Below are positions 9,391-19,421 of a stretch of 64,000 nucleotides of DNA, in pieces. The notes below the pieces were generated by a model. It saw only the letters and a program-made list of their open reading frames with translations. It made no database searches and was not told the origin of the DNA. The stretch's first letter is position 1, and the number at the start of each line of letters is the position of its first letter. The translations under genes and the position numbers were made by a program. Location: contig CAJNDS010000058.1 of assembly GCA_905221605.1 (NCBI GenBank), positions 534,492 to 598,491 of the forward strand, written 5' to 3'. This stretch comes from Symbiodinium natans. Taxonomy: Eukaryota > Sar > Dinophyceae > Suessiales > Symbiodiniaceae.

Positions 9391-9723
9391 GAGTTGCAGG
9401 CAGGGCTTACAGGCAACGGAGTATTTGCACGGGCCTGGCCTTTGACGGAAGACCGGAAGCTTTAGTGTGTATGTTGGGTTTATCTAAGTCCAGGTTGTAT
9501 GGGCCAAGGCTGTAAACTCAAATCAAACCCTGAACCCATTGCCAAAGGACTGTTCACAGAGACACTCACCAAACACTCAAGGAACCCAATTCATACCAAC
9601 AAAAACCAAGCAAAACCTAAACCCTAAACCCTAAGCCCTAAAAACGCCAAGCGGCAGTCATGTACTGCAGGTTGGAGTAGCAGTCCCAATGGGTCTTGTC
9701 CTCCATCTTGGCCTCACCTCAAC

Positions 9724-9838
9724 TAGACCCAGCAGTAGCCTAGGGATAAAAAGGGGGAGCCTTTTTGGTTTTAAGGGGATTGCAAGGGACCCCGACCCTT
9801 AAAAAAATTAAATACGCTCCCACTCTGATTCCTGAGAC
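9724..9838. mobile_element. MITE family E, uninterrupted copy
   Basis: CTAGACCCAGCAGTAGCCTA at the left and GCTCCCACTCTGATTCCTGA at the right, with CTTTTTGGTTTTAAGGGGAT inside. It serves as the reference for the interrupted copies at 3640, 7994 and 24600. Confidence 0.7.
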
Positions 9839-10272
9839 CTTCTTTTGCGCAACAGTCCGGGATGAAACTCGGGCTTAGGGGTTCGGGGTCTAAGCGGTGC
9901 CGCACTTGACTCAGCTCCGGGCAGAAGATGCCAGCAGCCATCACGATCATCGAAATGACCTGAGGGTTCGGGGCTACCCTAAACCCCGAAGCCTACTTGA
10001 ACCCTAGACTCTGGGCCCTAAGTAGCACTAACACCCAAAGCCCAAGTTTTTGCAGCCCATAAACAAAGATGCGACAATCCCTAATTGTCCAGTATCGTAT
10101 GCTAGGGGAACCGAAGGTTAACCTGCGGGATCGTGATGGCGTTCTCATAACCTCAAAAGGTTCAAGCGCGCCATGTGCAAAGCGAAGTTCCCAGCAAGTA
10201 GGCGCGAGACCTGCTACAAAAATCAAATAATAGGACTCGGAAATCCGGCGTGGAAAGTTGGGGGAAGGGGTG
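9839..10272. other. Spacer without recognisable gene
   Basis: Unique-looking DNA. A minus-strand frame at 9993-10226 (77 codons) has no recognised motif and runs into degenerate CCCTAAA at its 3' end. Confidence 0.4.
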
Positions 10273-10379
10273 GGTTTAGGGTTTAGGGTTTAGGGTTTAG
10301 GGTTTAGGGTTTAGGGTTTAGGGTTTAGGGTTTAGGGTTTAGGGTTTAGGGTTTAGGGTTTAGGGTTTAGGGTTTAGGG
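10273..10379 (+). repeat. TTTAGGG array
   Basis: About fifteen perfect heptamers. Confidence 0.95.
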
Positions 10380-10526
10380 CGTCCAGGGCTTCGGGCTCTG
10401 CTTAGGATGGCCCTTAAAACCCTCGCAAGAAATTCAAACATGTAGTCCTCTTCAACGGTTTAGGGTGTGGGGTTTGCACGAGAAGAGAACATGCGAAATA
10501 TCCCGAGGGCCTACCTAGTAGGGTTT

Positions 10527-10594
10527 CCTAAACCCTAAACCCTAAACCCTAAACCCTAAACCCTAAACCCTAAACCCTAAACCCTGAACCCTAC
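10527..10594 (-). repeat. CCCTAAA array bracketed by CTACCWAGTAGGGT
   Basis: About nine heptamers between CTACCTAGTAGGGT (10511-10524) and CTACCAAGTAGGGT (10591-10604). Confidence 0.9.
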
Positions 10595-10729
10595 CAAGTA
10601 GGGTAAGAGCCTCTTTCAGCCTTTTTTAGGCAAAGGGCCAGCCACTGCGTCATGTCGTAGTTGCGGCCAAGAAGAAACTTCGAGAGCAGGGCAGTCCTTG
10701 GGGGGGGCTTGCGACCGGTTTAGAGGGTT

Positions 10730-10870
10730 TCGGATTTAGGGTTTAGGGTTTGGGGTTTAGGGTTTGGGGTTTGGGTTTAGGGTTTGGGGTTCAGGGTTCT
10801 TGGGCTTAGGCTTTAGGGCTTCTTGGGTTGGGGGTACCTTGGGCTTAGGGCTTCTGCCCTAAAGGTCTGT
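10730..10870 (+). repeat. TTTAGGG/TTTGGGG degenerate array
   Basis: Short, decaying into TTAGGGCTTC-like sequence. Confidence 0.7.
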
Positions 10871-11217
10871 GCGTTGTAGGGTTTAAGTAGAGAACATTAG
10901 GGTTTGAGATTTCGTTGCTGGCTGAGCTGTCGAGGGGACGTAGATTCTGTCAACAACCGTCGGCAAAGAGACAGGACAGCAAATAAGAGGCTATGTTTCT
11001 CGCAGCAATGTACAGTTCATGCAAAAGTAGTCCTACTCCTCAAGAACTAGAAGAGCAAAACTTCATACTCCGGCTTTGTACATCCAGAAAAGATGCATGC
11101 AGGCACCTGCGGCAAGTGCGTTTGAGACGTTCCCTCGGTGAACTAAGCATGTAAAGAGGTACTCGCTGATTTCATGCCGGTGCTGCGATGTTTCATGACA
11201 AGCCTGTCCCAGAGGGT

Positions 11218-11320
11218 CCCTTTGTAGTACCATTATGGAATTAGGTACCCCCGAAACCCTATTTAGTATGGTTTTTGGTGTATCGAATTCCACAATAGTA
11301 GTAGAAATGGACCCTCTGGG
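11218..11320. mobile_element. MITE family B, copy 1 (103 bp)
   Basis: Inverted ends of about 30 bp begin CCCAGAGGGTCC and end GGACCCTCTGGG. TGT flanks both sides (11215-11217 and 11321-11323). The termini resemble family A (CCCnnAGGGTCCAT), so the two may share a transposase. Confidence 0.85.
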
Positions 11321-11404
11321 TGTCTTCTGTGCACTGTCCGCATCAACTTTGTTGCGCACGTTGACTGAATGTCGGCTTTGCGATGTTGAGCTTGTGTGAA
11401 CTAT

Positions 11405-11513
11405 CCCAGAGGGTCCATTTGTAGTACCATTATGGATTTATAGGGACCTCAAAACCGTATTTAGTATGGTTTTTTGTGAATGCCATAATAGTGCTACAAA
11501 TGGACCCTCTGGG
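11405..11513. mobile_element. MITE family B, copy 2 (109 bp)
   Basis: A second copy, 84 bp downstream of copy 1 and in the same orientation, with long inverted ends and a TTTAGTATGGTTTTT core shared with copy 1. CTAT flanks both sides (11401-11404 and 11514-11517). Confidence 0.85.
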
Positions 11514-11519
11514 CTATTC

Positions 11520-12292
11520 GGTCGCTGTTGCATCACAAGCCTTTGATTTCGTGTCCCGGAAAAGTCCGACAGTACCTTAGCGGATGCCGGCACCCTACGC
11601 TCTAAAGCCTAAACTCTAAATTCTAAACCCTAAACCCTGAACCCTGCTGAGCCTTCGATTTCACAACATGAGGCGTCAAGTAGGCACCCCATACTTGGGA
11701 TTTCATCAGCAGGTGAACCGTTGAGTACCGAGCGATTTAGCAATTAGTCCTCTAGGCTCGTCCTCCGAAACCTTTTAGGCCCTCCAAAGACCATAAACGA
11801 AAGCCGGGCTGCTGCAGCAAGCGCACCTGAACGGAAAGGCGCTCCCCCCCCCCCCCCCCCCCCGCGTCCCGGTTGTGCTCACATTCCTACCCTGCACGTG
11901 GAACCACAGATTATGATAATATGTTGCCAGATTTTCTTGGGCTTAACTCCGTTTCGCCATCCACAGACCTCAACTGCGTAGCTTCATATTTGGTATTTGT
12001 CCGTCTTTCCGGTCTTGCCCAGCTGTTCCCGGGCCTCCCAAATTCTGTAGGGTCTAGAGACTTTGCTGCCTTAGGATGTAGTGCTTTCCCTCACGCCAGT
12101 TATTGGTTTCAGGTTGCGTTGATTCCATTGGTTGTTGCAGGATTTGGCCCAATCCGGGTTGCTGCCGATGAGGCCCTAACCCGTTTAGGGTTATGTCACA
12201 CCTAATAATATACCTAAAGTTAGGAGACCCTTCCAAGCCTAACCCTGGTCTTTTCTCACGGCTTCCGGTCCTGTGGGGGTTTAGGGAGGGGT
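11520..12292. other. Spacer with C-run and unsupported open frames
   Basis: A plus frame at 11873-12205 (110 codons) and a minus frame at 12054-12236 overlap. Neither shows family motifs. A C-run lies at 11845-11863 and a short CCCTAAA tract at 11610-11645. Confidence 0.4.
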
Positions 12293-12390
12293 CCTCTAAA
12301 CCCTAAACCCTAAACCCTAAACCCAAAACCCAAAACCCAAAACCCTAAACCGTAAACCCTAAACCCTAAACCCTAAACGCTAAACCCGAA
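12293..12390 (-). repeat. CCCTAAA/CCCAAAA array
   Basis: Includes three CCCAAAA units in a row. Confidence 0.85.
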
Positions 12391-12824
12391 ACCTACTTCC
12401 TAAGGCCAAAGCCTGCCCCAAGATCTTGATGGTGCCGCCGCTGATCACCGTGTAGGCAAGGGCCTTGGATCTTACTGGTGCGAAACGGGCGTTGAAGGAC
12501 TGGATCCAATTAGGGTGTAGGGTTTATAGGGCTTTGGTGATCCTTTCGTAGGCTTGTACTTTCCTTGGGCTTGGGGCCAAGCAACCCCAAAAGCGTTTAT
12601 GGTTCATATGCCTTAGTAGGAATTATAACCGTATAGGGGGCATGGCCCCAAAACCTGAATCCTAAACCTGAACCCCTGATTCCCAAACCCTAAACCTGTG
12701 GTCACCCAAGGTTAGACCCCATGGTGTGTTGGCTTACGTTTTTCGGGCTTAAGTTGAAGCTGCCAAGCTCCTGGCTCCTTTCTCTCCCCTCAGCCCCAAG
12801 CACGCAAACCCGAGGGCGCTCAAG
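12391..12824. other. Spacer without recognisable gene
   Basis: Mixed sequence with scattered single telomere-like units; nothing else seen. Confidence 0.4.
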
Positions 12825-12881
12825 GGTTTAGGGTTTAGGGTTTAGGGTTTAGGGTTTAGGGTTTAGGGTTTAGGGTTTAGG
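12825..12881 (+). repeat. TTTAGGG array
   Basis: About eight perfect units. Confidence 0.9.
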
Positions 12882-13240
12882 CCCCGAAGCCCCGGAGCCT
12901 GTGAACTGGCCCTCTGCTTTCCCCAAGAGCTGGGGAATATCATGGTCAACTTCCTGTTCCCACACTGGAATTCCAGCAAACGGCAGTTCTCTAAATTCGG
13001 GTCCCAGTCTGGGTCATTACTATCAGGGGTTCCTAGGATCCCAAAAGGGACACTCATGTAGAGAACTCGCCCAATATCAGGCTGGCCTTCAACACCTATA
13101 ACACTTTCCGAGATATTCCGAAGTAAAGCCTCCTGAGACACGACGAAGGGGAAAGGCACATATCCCGGGAGTCCTTCCTAGTCAGCCAGATGCGCAGCAA
13201 GACACCCTTGACCCTGAAGAGTCTCTTCACAATCCCACCC
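12882..13240. other. Spacer with overlapping open frames on both strands
   Basis: A minus frame at 12863-13159 (98 codons) and a plus frame at 12901-13101 overlap. No recognisable motif, so coding is unproven. Confidence 0.35.
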
Positions 13241-13254
13241 CCACCCCCCAACCC

Positions 13255-13545
13255 CCACCCCCCAAACCCCCTAAACCCTAAACCCTAAACCCCAAACCCT
13301 AATACAGATTGGGGTTTAGGATTAGGGTTTCGGTTTGGGGGTGTTGGGTTTCCTGAAGAGAATCGGCTCACAGAAGGGTAGGTCAACTGCCGCGAGTTTC
13401 GGAGGCGCCAACCCCCCCCCCCCCCACCCACCCCACCCCTCCCCCCCCCGAAAACCCCCCCCCCCGCCTGCGCTAAGGACCTTCTGAGAAGGTTTAGGGT
13501 TTAGGGTATCGGGTTTAGGGTTTAGGGTTTAGGGCTTAGGGTTTA
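13255..13545. repeat. CCCTAAA tract, C-runs and TTTAGGG tract
   Basis: CCCTAAA at 13268-13303, poly-C stretches at 13412-13466 and TTTAGGG at 13493-13543, so the orientation reverses within 300 bp. Confidence 0.8.
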
Positions 13546-14078
13546 CCATCTTCAGGGCAAGGTTGGAGAGTAAGCTCTCATGTGGACGACCGCGAGGGCG
13601 CAACAAGACCTGAACAAAAACTGTGGGGCTTGAGCTCTACTAAGTTGCCCAGGAACCTAGGCTAAAAAAAGCGCCATTGTTGGCACGAAGGGATTATAAG
13701 GGAACCTAAATCCCCCAAAAAAGAGTATAAGACCACAAACCCTTAAGTAAGGGCAACCCAAAGCTAAAGTAATTGCACGGAAAGTGGCTTGAAAGGCTTG
13801 GGCGGACGCGAAAATGAGCGAGATAGGCAGGAACTTGAGGATTTTCCGCACGTCGAACACCTCACTGCTGCTGCCAAGCTCCGACGACGGAGCAGTCGCC
13901 ACAAACTCTACAAACCCACTTAACCCTAAACGCTAAACACTACACAATAAACCCTAAAGACTCTGAAACCCTACATAAACAAAGTTTAAGCCCTCAACCC
14001 TACCGGAGCTGGGGTTCCTGTTAGCCTCTGGTCTGCATTGCTTTACAGCCTAAGTCTTATGCGCCCCAAAAGATAGGG
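13546..14078. other. Spacer without recognisable gene
   Basis: A minus frame at 13657-13902 (81 codons) has no recognised motif; otherwise unique sequence. Confidence 0.35.
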
Positions 14079-14087
14079 GTTGATCTT

Positions 14088-14179
14088 GGGATGTTCACTC
14101 TTATACTCGCAGCCCTTAGGGGTTTTAATAGAGGGTACTATAATCCCGATTAAGGACTGATAGTATAAGGGGGAACATC
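14088..14179. mobile_element. MITE family C, copy 2
   Basis: GGGATGTTCACTCTTATACT at the left and AGTATAAGGGGGAACATC at the right, with the core GGGTACTATAATCCC. An 8-bp direct repeat GTTGATCT lies at 14079-14086 and 14185-14192, a possible target duplication offset slightly from the ends. Confidence 0.75.
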
Positions 14180-14458
14180 GAAAAGTTGATCTAAGGTAAG
14201 CGCAGCTGTTGGGGCGTCTGTTACAGTACTGGGACCCTCTTTACGTTTTATGGGTCATACCTGTTATTTAAGGGTGGTTGCTACTAAATTGTAGGTAAAT
14301 AGAGCCCCAGGTATATTCGCATCTGCTTTAGGGTCGCTCAAACATGGCCTGTATGAACAACCCCTAGCCCTAACACGCACAGCCGAGGCACATCAGCCAT
14401 GGACTCCTTTCCAAGAAAGAAGTAGGCAGATCCGATTCCCAATACCACCCTGAGTGGA

Positions 14459-14500
14459 ATAGGGTTTAGGGTTTAGGGTTTAGGGTTTAGGGTTTAGGGT
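14459..14500 (+). repeat. TTTAGGG array
   Basis: Six perfect units. Confidence 0.9.
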
Positions 14501-15238
14501 ACTCCAGGATTTGTCTGGTGCCTTCCGTCATGGGCTCTTCTTTCTTTGCATGGCTTGCGGTTTGTGACTTACAGGGGTTGTTGGTGCTGAGATCTTTGTT
14601 TCGTGGAGGGCTTTCTATGCCCTCGAAATTTTGGCTGTATCGCCATGTCCGGAAAAATCAGGCGTGCACCGCACCTTCGAGAACCCTGCAGCTTGGCAAA
14701 GCTTAGGCATGCAAGCTTGCAAACACCTCGCAGCCCGAAGCGTCAAAAGCTTAAACTCTCCACCATAGGAAAGCCGTTGCCCCCAACCAGCAGAAGCCAG
14801 GATATCCAGTATGTAGTCAACAAAACAATCCTGCCTGCATGTCCGGAAGTTGCGACAGCTGTCTTTTTCGCCTGACCCTGAACCCTAAACCCAGAACTTC
14901 CTATCCCCAAACTGCAGCCAAAAGTCTGCAAAGCCGCCTGGCAGATCCTGGACGGGAAGCTCCGAGGACACGACCCTGAACCCTGAAGCGTTGAAATCGT
15001 AAAGTAAAGGGTGTAGGGTTTGGGGTTTAGAGCTTAGGGCGTAGGGTTTAGGGCCGTGGGCTTGGGGTTGTTTAGGGCTCTAGGGATTTACGCTTTGGGC
15101 TTGCTGGCACAGGGGAGTCTCAAGAAGAGACCCTTAGCTGAGGTACCTCAATGTTTCCGTCAAACTCATTTCTAGCAGAGCTTCTCTGTGGGTCTTTCCG
15201 AAGCTAGGGTTCCTGTCTAGGGGTTCCTGATTTCAAGA
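14501..15238. other. Spacer without recognisable gene
   Basis: Several short frames (14518-14931) overlap on both strands, which argues against coding. A degenerate TTTAGGG tract lies at 15010-15090. Confidence 0.35.
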
Positions 15239-15241
15239 AGA

Positions 15242-15350
15242 CCCTAAGGGTCCATGTACCGAATTATCGAATACTTGGGCCTTAAAGTACTTCCTATATA
15301 AGGACTTTTGGGTCTAAGTACATAATAATAAGGTACATGGACCCTTAGGG
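15242..15350. mobile_element. MITE family A, intact copy (109 bp)
   Basis: Perfect 19-bp terminal inverted repeats, CCCTAAGGGTCCATGTACC and its complement, enclose about 70 bp. A 3-bp target duplication AGA lies at 15239-15241 and 15351-15353. The length is identical to the copy at 49954. No coding capacity; a 3-bp duplication fits PIF/Harbinger- or CACTA-type transposases acting in trans (inference). Confidence 0.9.
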
Positions 15351-15353
15351 AGA

Positions 15354-16184
15354 TTCTACGTATAGACAGCCCCTATTTTGGAAGTACCCTTGCGAAATTG
15401 GACTGCCTTCATGTGACGTAGCGTCGTTGCTGCTAGTGCTACGGACGCAATGTCGTGGATCAGATCACGGTGAGACAGTGCAGATGTGTTCTTGGCTTTC
15501 ACAATATCAAGTACGGAGGACGAGAGTCAGAGAGTCTGTCAATCAGTGGGCCAGCGGGCGAGCTTGGCAAGAATGGCGGAGATAGCGCCAATGGTGTCTT
15601 CAAAGTGTTGATTCCAGTCAGAAACAGTCTGTGAACCAAGTTGCCACTATTTTCCCAACACGCACTAGCCCACATACCTCACCTCGAAACACAAAACATC
15701 ACCCGATACTTCAAGTCAAAGGAGACAAACCTGGACTACTCAGGATGTACCCCCGGGGGTTCCCTGAATACACTGCGGCCCTTACATTCCATTGGAGGAT
15801 CTTTAAGTAGGGGGCCCCTAAGGTACAACCTCAGGGGTCCAAACCTCAGGGAAGCTTAGGGAGCCTTGGGGGGAGTAGTAGGGAGCATCAGGGAACCTTT
15901 GGTTACATAACCCCTTCACCCCCCTCCCCCCCCCACCCTCACACCGTCCACTAGTAAACCCTACATCGTGCAAAGCCCTTAACCTGCACCCTAAACGTCC
16001 TTAAACGCAAAACCCCCTTGGGCCCCTAAACCACACTCAACCTAAACCCCCCCTAAACTAACCCAAAACCCAAAACCGTAAACCCGACCTCAACCCCAAA
16101 CGCAGCCAAAGTAGCGAGATGCTCTGCGGGACGATGGCCAACTTGCCTTTCAAGGCCATACCTTCCAAAGATCAAGAGTTTCGG
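15354..16184. other. Spacer with degenerate C-rich tail
   Basis: The 15354-15890 part looks unique; a plus frame at 15641-15859 has no motif. 15900-16110 is degenerate CCCTAAA/CCCCCTCC sequence. Confidence 0.4.
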
Positions 16185-16300
16185 GTTTGGGCTTTAGGGT
16201 TTAGGGTTTCGGGTTTAGGGCTTAGGGTTTTGGGGAGGGTTTAGGGTTTCGTGTTTAGGGTTTCAGGCTTTAGGGCGTAAGGGGTTTAAGCGTTGGTGTT
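16185..16300 (+). repeat. TTTAGGG/TTTCGGG array
   Basis: Degenerate. Short reverse-orientation tracts follow at 16335-16362 and 16474-16498. Confidence 0.8.
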
Positions 16301-16583
16301 CGGGGTTTGGTGTTTGGGGTGCAGGGCGGTTGTTGAGACCCTAAACCCTAAACCCTTATTGAACTTTACGGGTCTTAGCCTTAGGGTTTGAGTTCAGGGT
16401 CTTTGGGTCATCTTACAGCAGGGCCTAAAAGGCCATCTTTGGGTGAATCGGGGTCGTAGGGTATAGGAAGCAAAACCCTAAACCCTAAACCCTCAACCCG
16501 GCTGCTGGTAGGGCCGCTCTGCCAGATGCCGCATGGCTTAGCCATGTGTAGGTTCTTGGAGATCCATCCCATACTCCACCACG

Positions 16584-16610
16584 GGGTTTTAGGGTTTTGG
16601 GTTTAGGGTT
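16584..16610 (+). repeat. Short telomere-like insert between direct repeats
   Basis: 27 bp of GGGTTTTAGGGTTTTGGG-like sequence between ACTCCACCACG (16573-16583) and ACTCAACCACG (16611-16621). Confidence 0.8.
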
Positions 16611-16735
16611 ACTCAACCACGATGCTCCCGTATCGTAAGGAGGAGGGTCAGGAAACACAGCGCCACTTTCGCGCACCCTAAACCTAAACCCTAAAACCCG
16701 AAAACACTAAAACTCTAAACCCTAAACCCTATTTA

Positions 16736-16757
16736 CCCCCCCCCCAAAAAAAAAAAA
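16736..16757. repeat. Poly-C / poly-A tract
   Basis: Ten C then twelve A, after CCCTAAA units. Confidence 0.85.
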
Positions 16758-16997
16758 CAAACAAAAACCTTGAATCCGTTTGCAGAAGCCATGGCCTGCC
16801 ATCCCGACCTCAAAAAAAAGGTTTTAATTAGGGTTTAGGGTTTAGGGGGATCCAATAGGGGATCCACCCCCCCCTCAACACACATGGAATCGCCCGAAGC
16901 GTCTCAAGCGCAGACGTGGCGCTGTTGAAGATGGTCTTGCCGCAGTCAAGGCCGACATAGATCGTGAAGAGCCTTGGGGCACACCCAGTGTCCCCCT

Positions 16998-17158
16998 CTG
17001 ACCAAGAGAACAAAGAACCCCCCCCCGGCAAGAACCAAAACAGAAAACATGACACATATTCTTCCTTATAAGAAACAATATAGGGATTATTTATCTCTCT
17101 TATTTATTTTATTTTGTTTTTTTTGGGGGGGAGGGGGGGTTCTTGAGCAAATGGTAGC
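16998..17158. mobile_element. MITE family I, degraded copy with T-rich core
   Basis: The right end GGTTCTTGAGCAAATGGTAG is clear. The left end is blurred by a C-run. TTCTTCCTTATAAG and a T-rich stretch followed by a G-run lie inside. Confidence 0.55.
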
Positions 17159-17250
17159 ATAGGGTGTAGGGCTCAGGGATGATGTGGAATGGCTGGTTTG
17201 GCCAGTCGCTTGCCGGTATGCCCTCTGGGATTTACACGAGCATCTCTAGG

Positions 17251-17296
17251 TCCCTAAACCCTAAACCCTAAACCCTAAACCCTAAACCCTAAACCA
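17251..17296 (-). repeat. CCCTAAA array
   Basis: Six perfect units. Confidence 0.9.
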
Positions 17297-17434
17297 GGCG
17301 CCTAGGCCAGTATGAAGTCCTTGTGCACGTCTTAGGGGGACGAGCAGAAAGGCAACGGCACTGCCTGCATGCCAGCACGCCTTGCACATGCACGCATGAG
17401 CAGGCTGCTGATGCAGGATCCCTGTGTCAGTGCT

Positions 17435-17515
17435 CGTTTTTGATTTTCCCTCAACCCTATACTCTCTAAACCCCGAACCCTGAACCCTAAACCCTGAAGC
17501 CTCAACGTTTTTGAT
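17435..17515 (-). repeat. Degenerate CCCTAAA tract between exact 10-bp direct repeats
   Basis: CGTTTTTGAT at 17435-17444 and 17506-17515 bracket CCCTCAA, CCCTATA, CCCCGAA, CCCTGAA and CCCTAAA units. Confidence 0.85.
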
Positions 17516-17679
17516 GCCAAGCCCCCAGTCTATGGTGAAAGCGTGGCCACCTACTTCTGTCATAGGGCGGTTGAGCGTTTAGAGTTACTGGCTCCGAATT
17601 TGAGGAATTTTAGGGATTTATACAGGCCCCAGCAAAAACTCCATAAAGGGCACTCTTGGGATCCAGTATAATGTGGTAG

Positions 17680-17797
17680 AAGGTACTGTGCCCTAAACCC
17701 CTAAACCCCTAAACCCCTAAACCCCTAAACCCTAAACCCTAAACCCTAAACCCTAAACCCGAAACCCTAAACCCTAAACCCTTATAAGGTACTGTGC
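17680..17797 (-). repeat. CCCCTAAA/CCCTAAA array between exact 12-bp direct repeats
   Basis: AAGGTACTGTGC at 17680-17691 and 17786-17797 bracket 94 bp: octamers CCCCTAAA, then heptamers, one CCCGAAA and CTTAT at the end. Confidence 0.95.
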
Positions 17798-17879
17798 TCC
17801 TAATAAGCCAAGCCGCACGAGCTGCACGATCAAGCCCCAGGAAGATCGCAGCCATAGTAGGCGAGTGGGCTCCTTCCGT

Positions 17880-17935
17880 AGGGTTTAGGGTTTAGGGTTT
17901 AGGGTTTAGGGTTTAGGGCTTAGGGTTTAGGGTTT
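17880..17935 (+). repeat. TTTAGGG array
   Basis: About eight units, 80 bp from the oppositely oriented array at 17692. Confidence 0.9.
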
Positions 17936-18124
17936 ATAGGCTCTGGGTCTTAAGAAGTCGGTCACGCAGGCTAACAGTCGCAGAAACAGGGTTCAGTGAG
18001 CCCTAAACCCTAAACTCTAAACCCTATGCTAAGGTTTATGGGGCTTAGGGATTAGGTTTAGGGAAAAGATAGCTTGGGCCTACCCAGGTCTCACCCTCAG
18101 ACCTATGATACAAGCCCCCCCCCC

Positions 18125-18240
18125 CCAACCCTAAACCCTAACCCTAACCCTAAACCCAAACCCGAAACCCGAAATCCGAAACCCTAAACCATAAACCCTA
18201 AACCCTATTCTGAACCCTACACCCTAAACCCTCAACCCTA
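18125..18240 (-). repeat. CCCTAAA degenerate array
   Basis: Starts with a C-run. CCCTAAC, CCCGAAA and CCATAAA variants are present. Confidence 0.8.
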
Positions 18241-18317
18241 CAACAGCTGGCGGTCCTGGTGTCTTAGGGTTTAGGGTATCGGGATCTCTGGTCTACAGGG
18301 CTCAGTGGGTTTAACTC

Positions 18318-18426
18318 CCTAAGGGTCCATGTACCTCTGTTATCACATACTTGGGCCCCAAAGGCCCTATGTAGGAAGTACGTTAAGGCCCAAGTATTCC
18401 CTACTTAGGTACACGGACACTGATAG
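18318..18426. mobile_element. MITE family A, diverged copy
   Basis: The left end CCCTAAGGGTCCATGTACC is intact. The right end is degenerate (AGGTACACGGACACTGATAGG). The interior shares ATACTTGGGCC and the GGAAGTAC motif. Confidence 0.75.
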
Positions 18427-18492
18427 GAATTAGGGTTCAAAAATTTGCGCCCCGGAAGAACAGCCGAGCCGCACGTAAGGACATCTCATGTT

Positions 18493-18567
18493 AGGGTTTA
18501 GGGTTTGGGTTTAGGGTTTAGGGTTTAGGATTTAGGGTTTAGGGTTTAGGGTTTAGGGTTTCGGGGG
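18493..18567 (+). repeat. TTTAGGG array
   Basis: About ten units. Confidence 0.9.
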
Positions 18568-19306
18568 AAAGGTGTGGTGATCTTCATGATTTAGACCTTC
18601 TGGGTTTGATGTTTTGCGGGAGTTCCCTGCATCTTAGACCCTCTTGCCTGCTAGTTTACACCCTAAACCCTAAACCCTAAGCCCTGCCTCTTCCTGCAGC
18701 TCTTGCACAAAACCCGGGTCAAGAAGCGTCTCCCGCCGCCTCACGATGCGTAAGGATTTATTTGGGCTTACATTGCCCGGGCCTCAATTTTAAGGGGTTT
18801 GTAGGGTTCAGGGTTTTGGGTTTAAGGTTTAGCGTTTAGGGGATCGGGTTTCTAGGGCTTATTTAGAAGGCTCATATAAGGATTTGGGCAAAAGGGCTCA
18901 GGCTTGAAGCTATTGCAGGTTTTGCTTGGAGCGTTATGGATTTATGGCTTCAAGCTCAGAAAGGCCCTAGGGAATGAGGTCGTAGGGCTTTGAGGGCTTG
19001 TGGGGTTTAGGGCTTTCAGAGTTTAAATTAGGTTTGCAAGCTGATAAAGTCTCTTAGGGTTCATAGGCTTACAGGATTTAGAAGTTTTGCAGGGTTTCTA
19101 GGTGGGCTGCAGGCTTGAAGGTGTATGGAGATTATAGGCTTTATAGGGTTTACAGGGCGATAAGTTCTTTTAGTGCTTGGATTTATAGGTGTTTTCGGGG
19201 TTTTTATACATAGGCATACCCGGATACTCATTGCAGCCAACAGCTGAGCGCCCCTTCCCCCCGAGTACTCCAAGATGCCGAAAGATTTTTTTAAAACTTG
19301 TTTTGA
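18568..19306. other. Spacer with decayed telomere-like traces
   Basis: TTTATAGG, TTTACAGGG and TTTGTAGGG fragments recur through 18780-19200, as if an old array had diverged. A minus frame at 19061-19273 is unsupported. Confidence 0.45.
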
Positions 19307-19421
19307 CCTAACTGGTCCATGTACCTAGATTGGGAATACTTGGGCCTTAAAGTACTTCGTACATAGGGCCTTTGGGGCCCAAGTGTGTGATCATGATAAT
19401 GAGGTACATGGACTTTTAGGG
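19307..19421. mobile_element. MITE family A, diverged copy
   Basis: The ends CCTAACTGGTCCATGTACC and GGTACATGGACTTTTAGGG are diverged versions of the family A termini. The interior retains the TACTTGGGCC...GGCCCAAGT hairpin. Confidence 0.75.
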
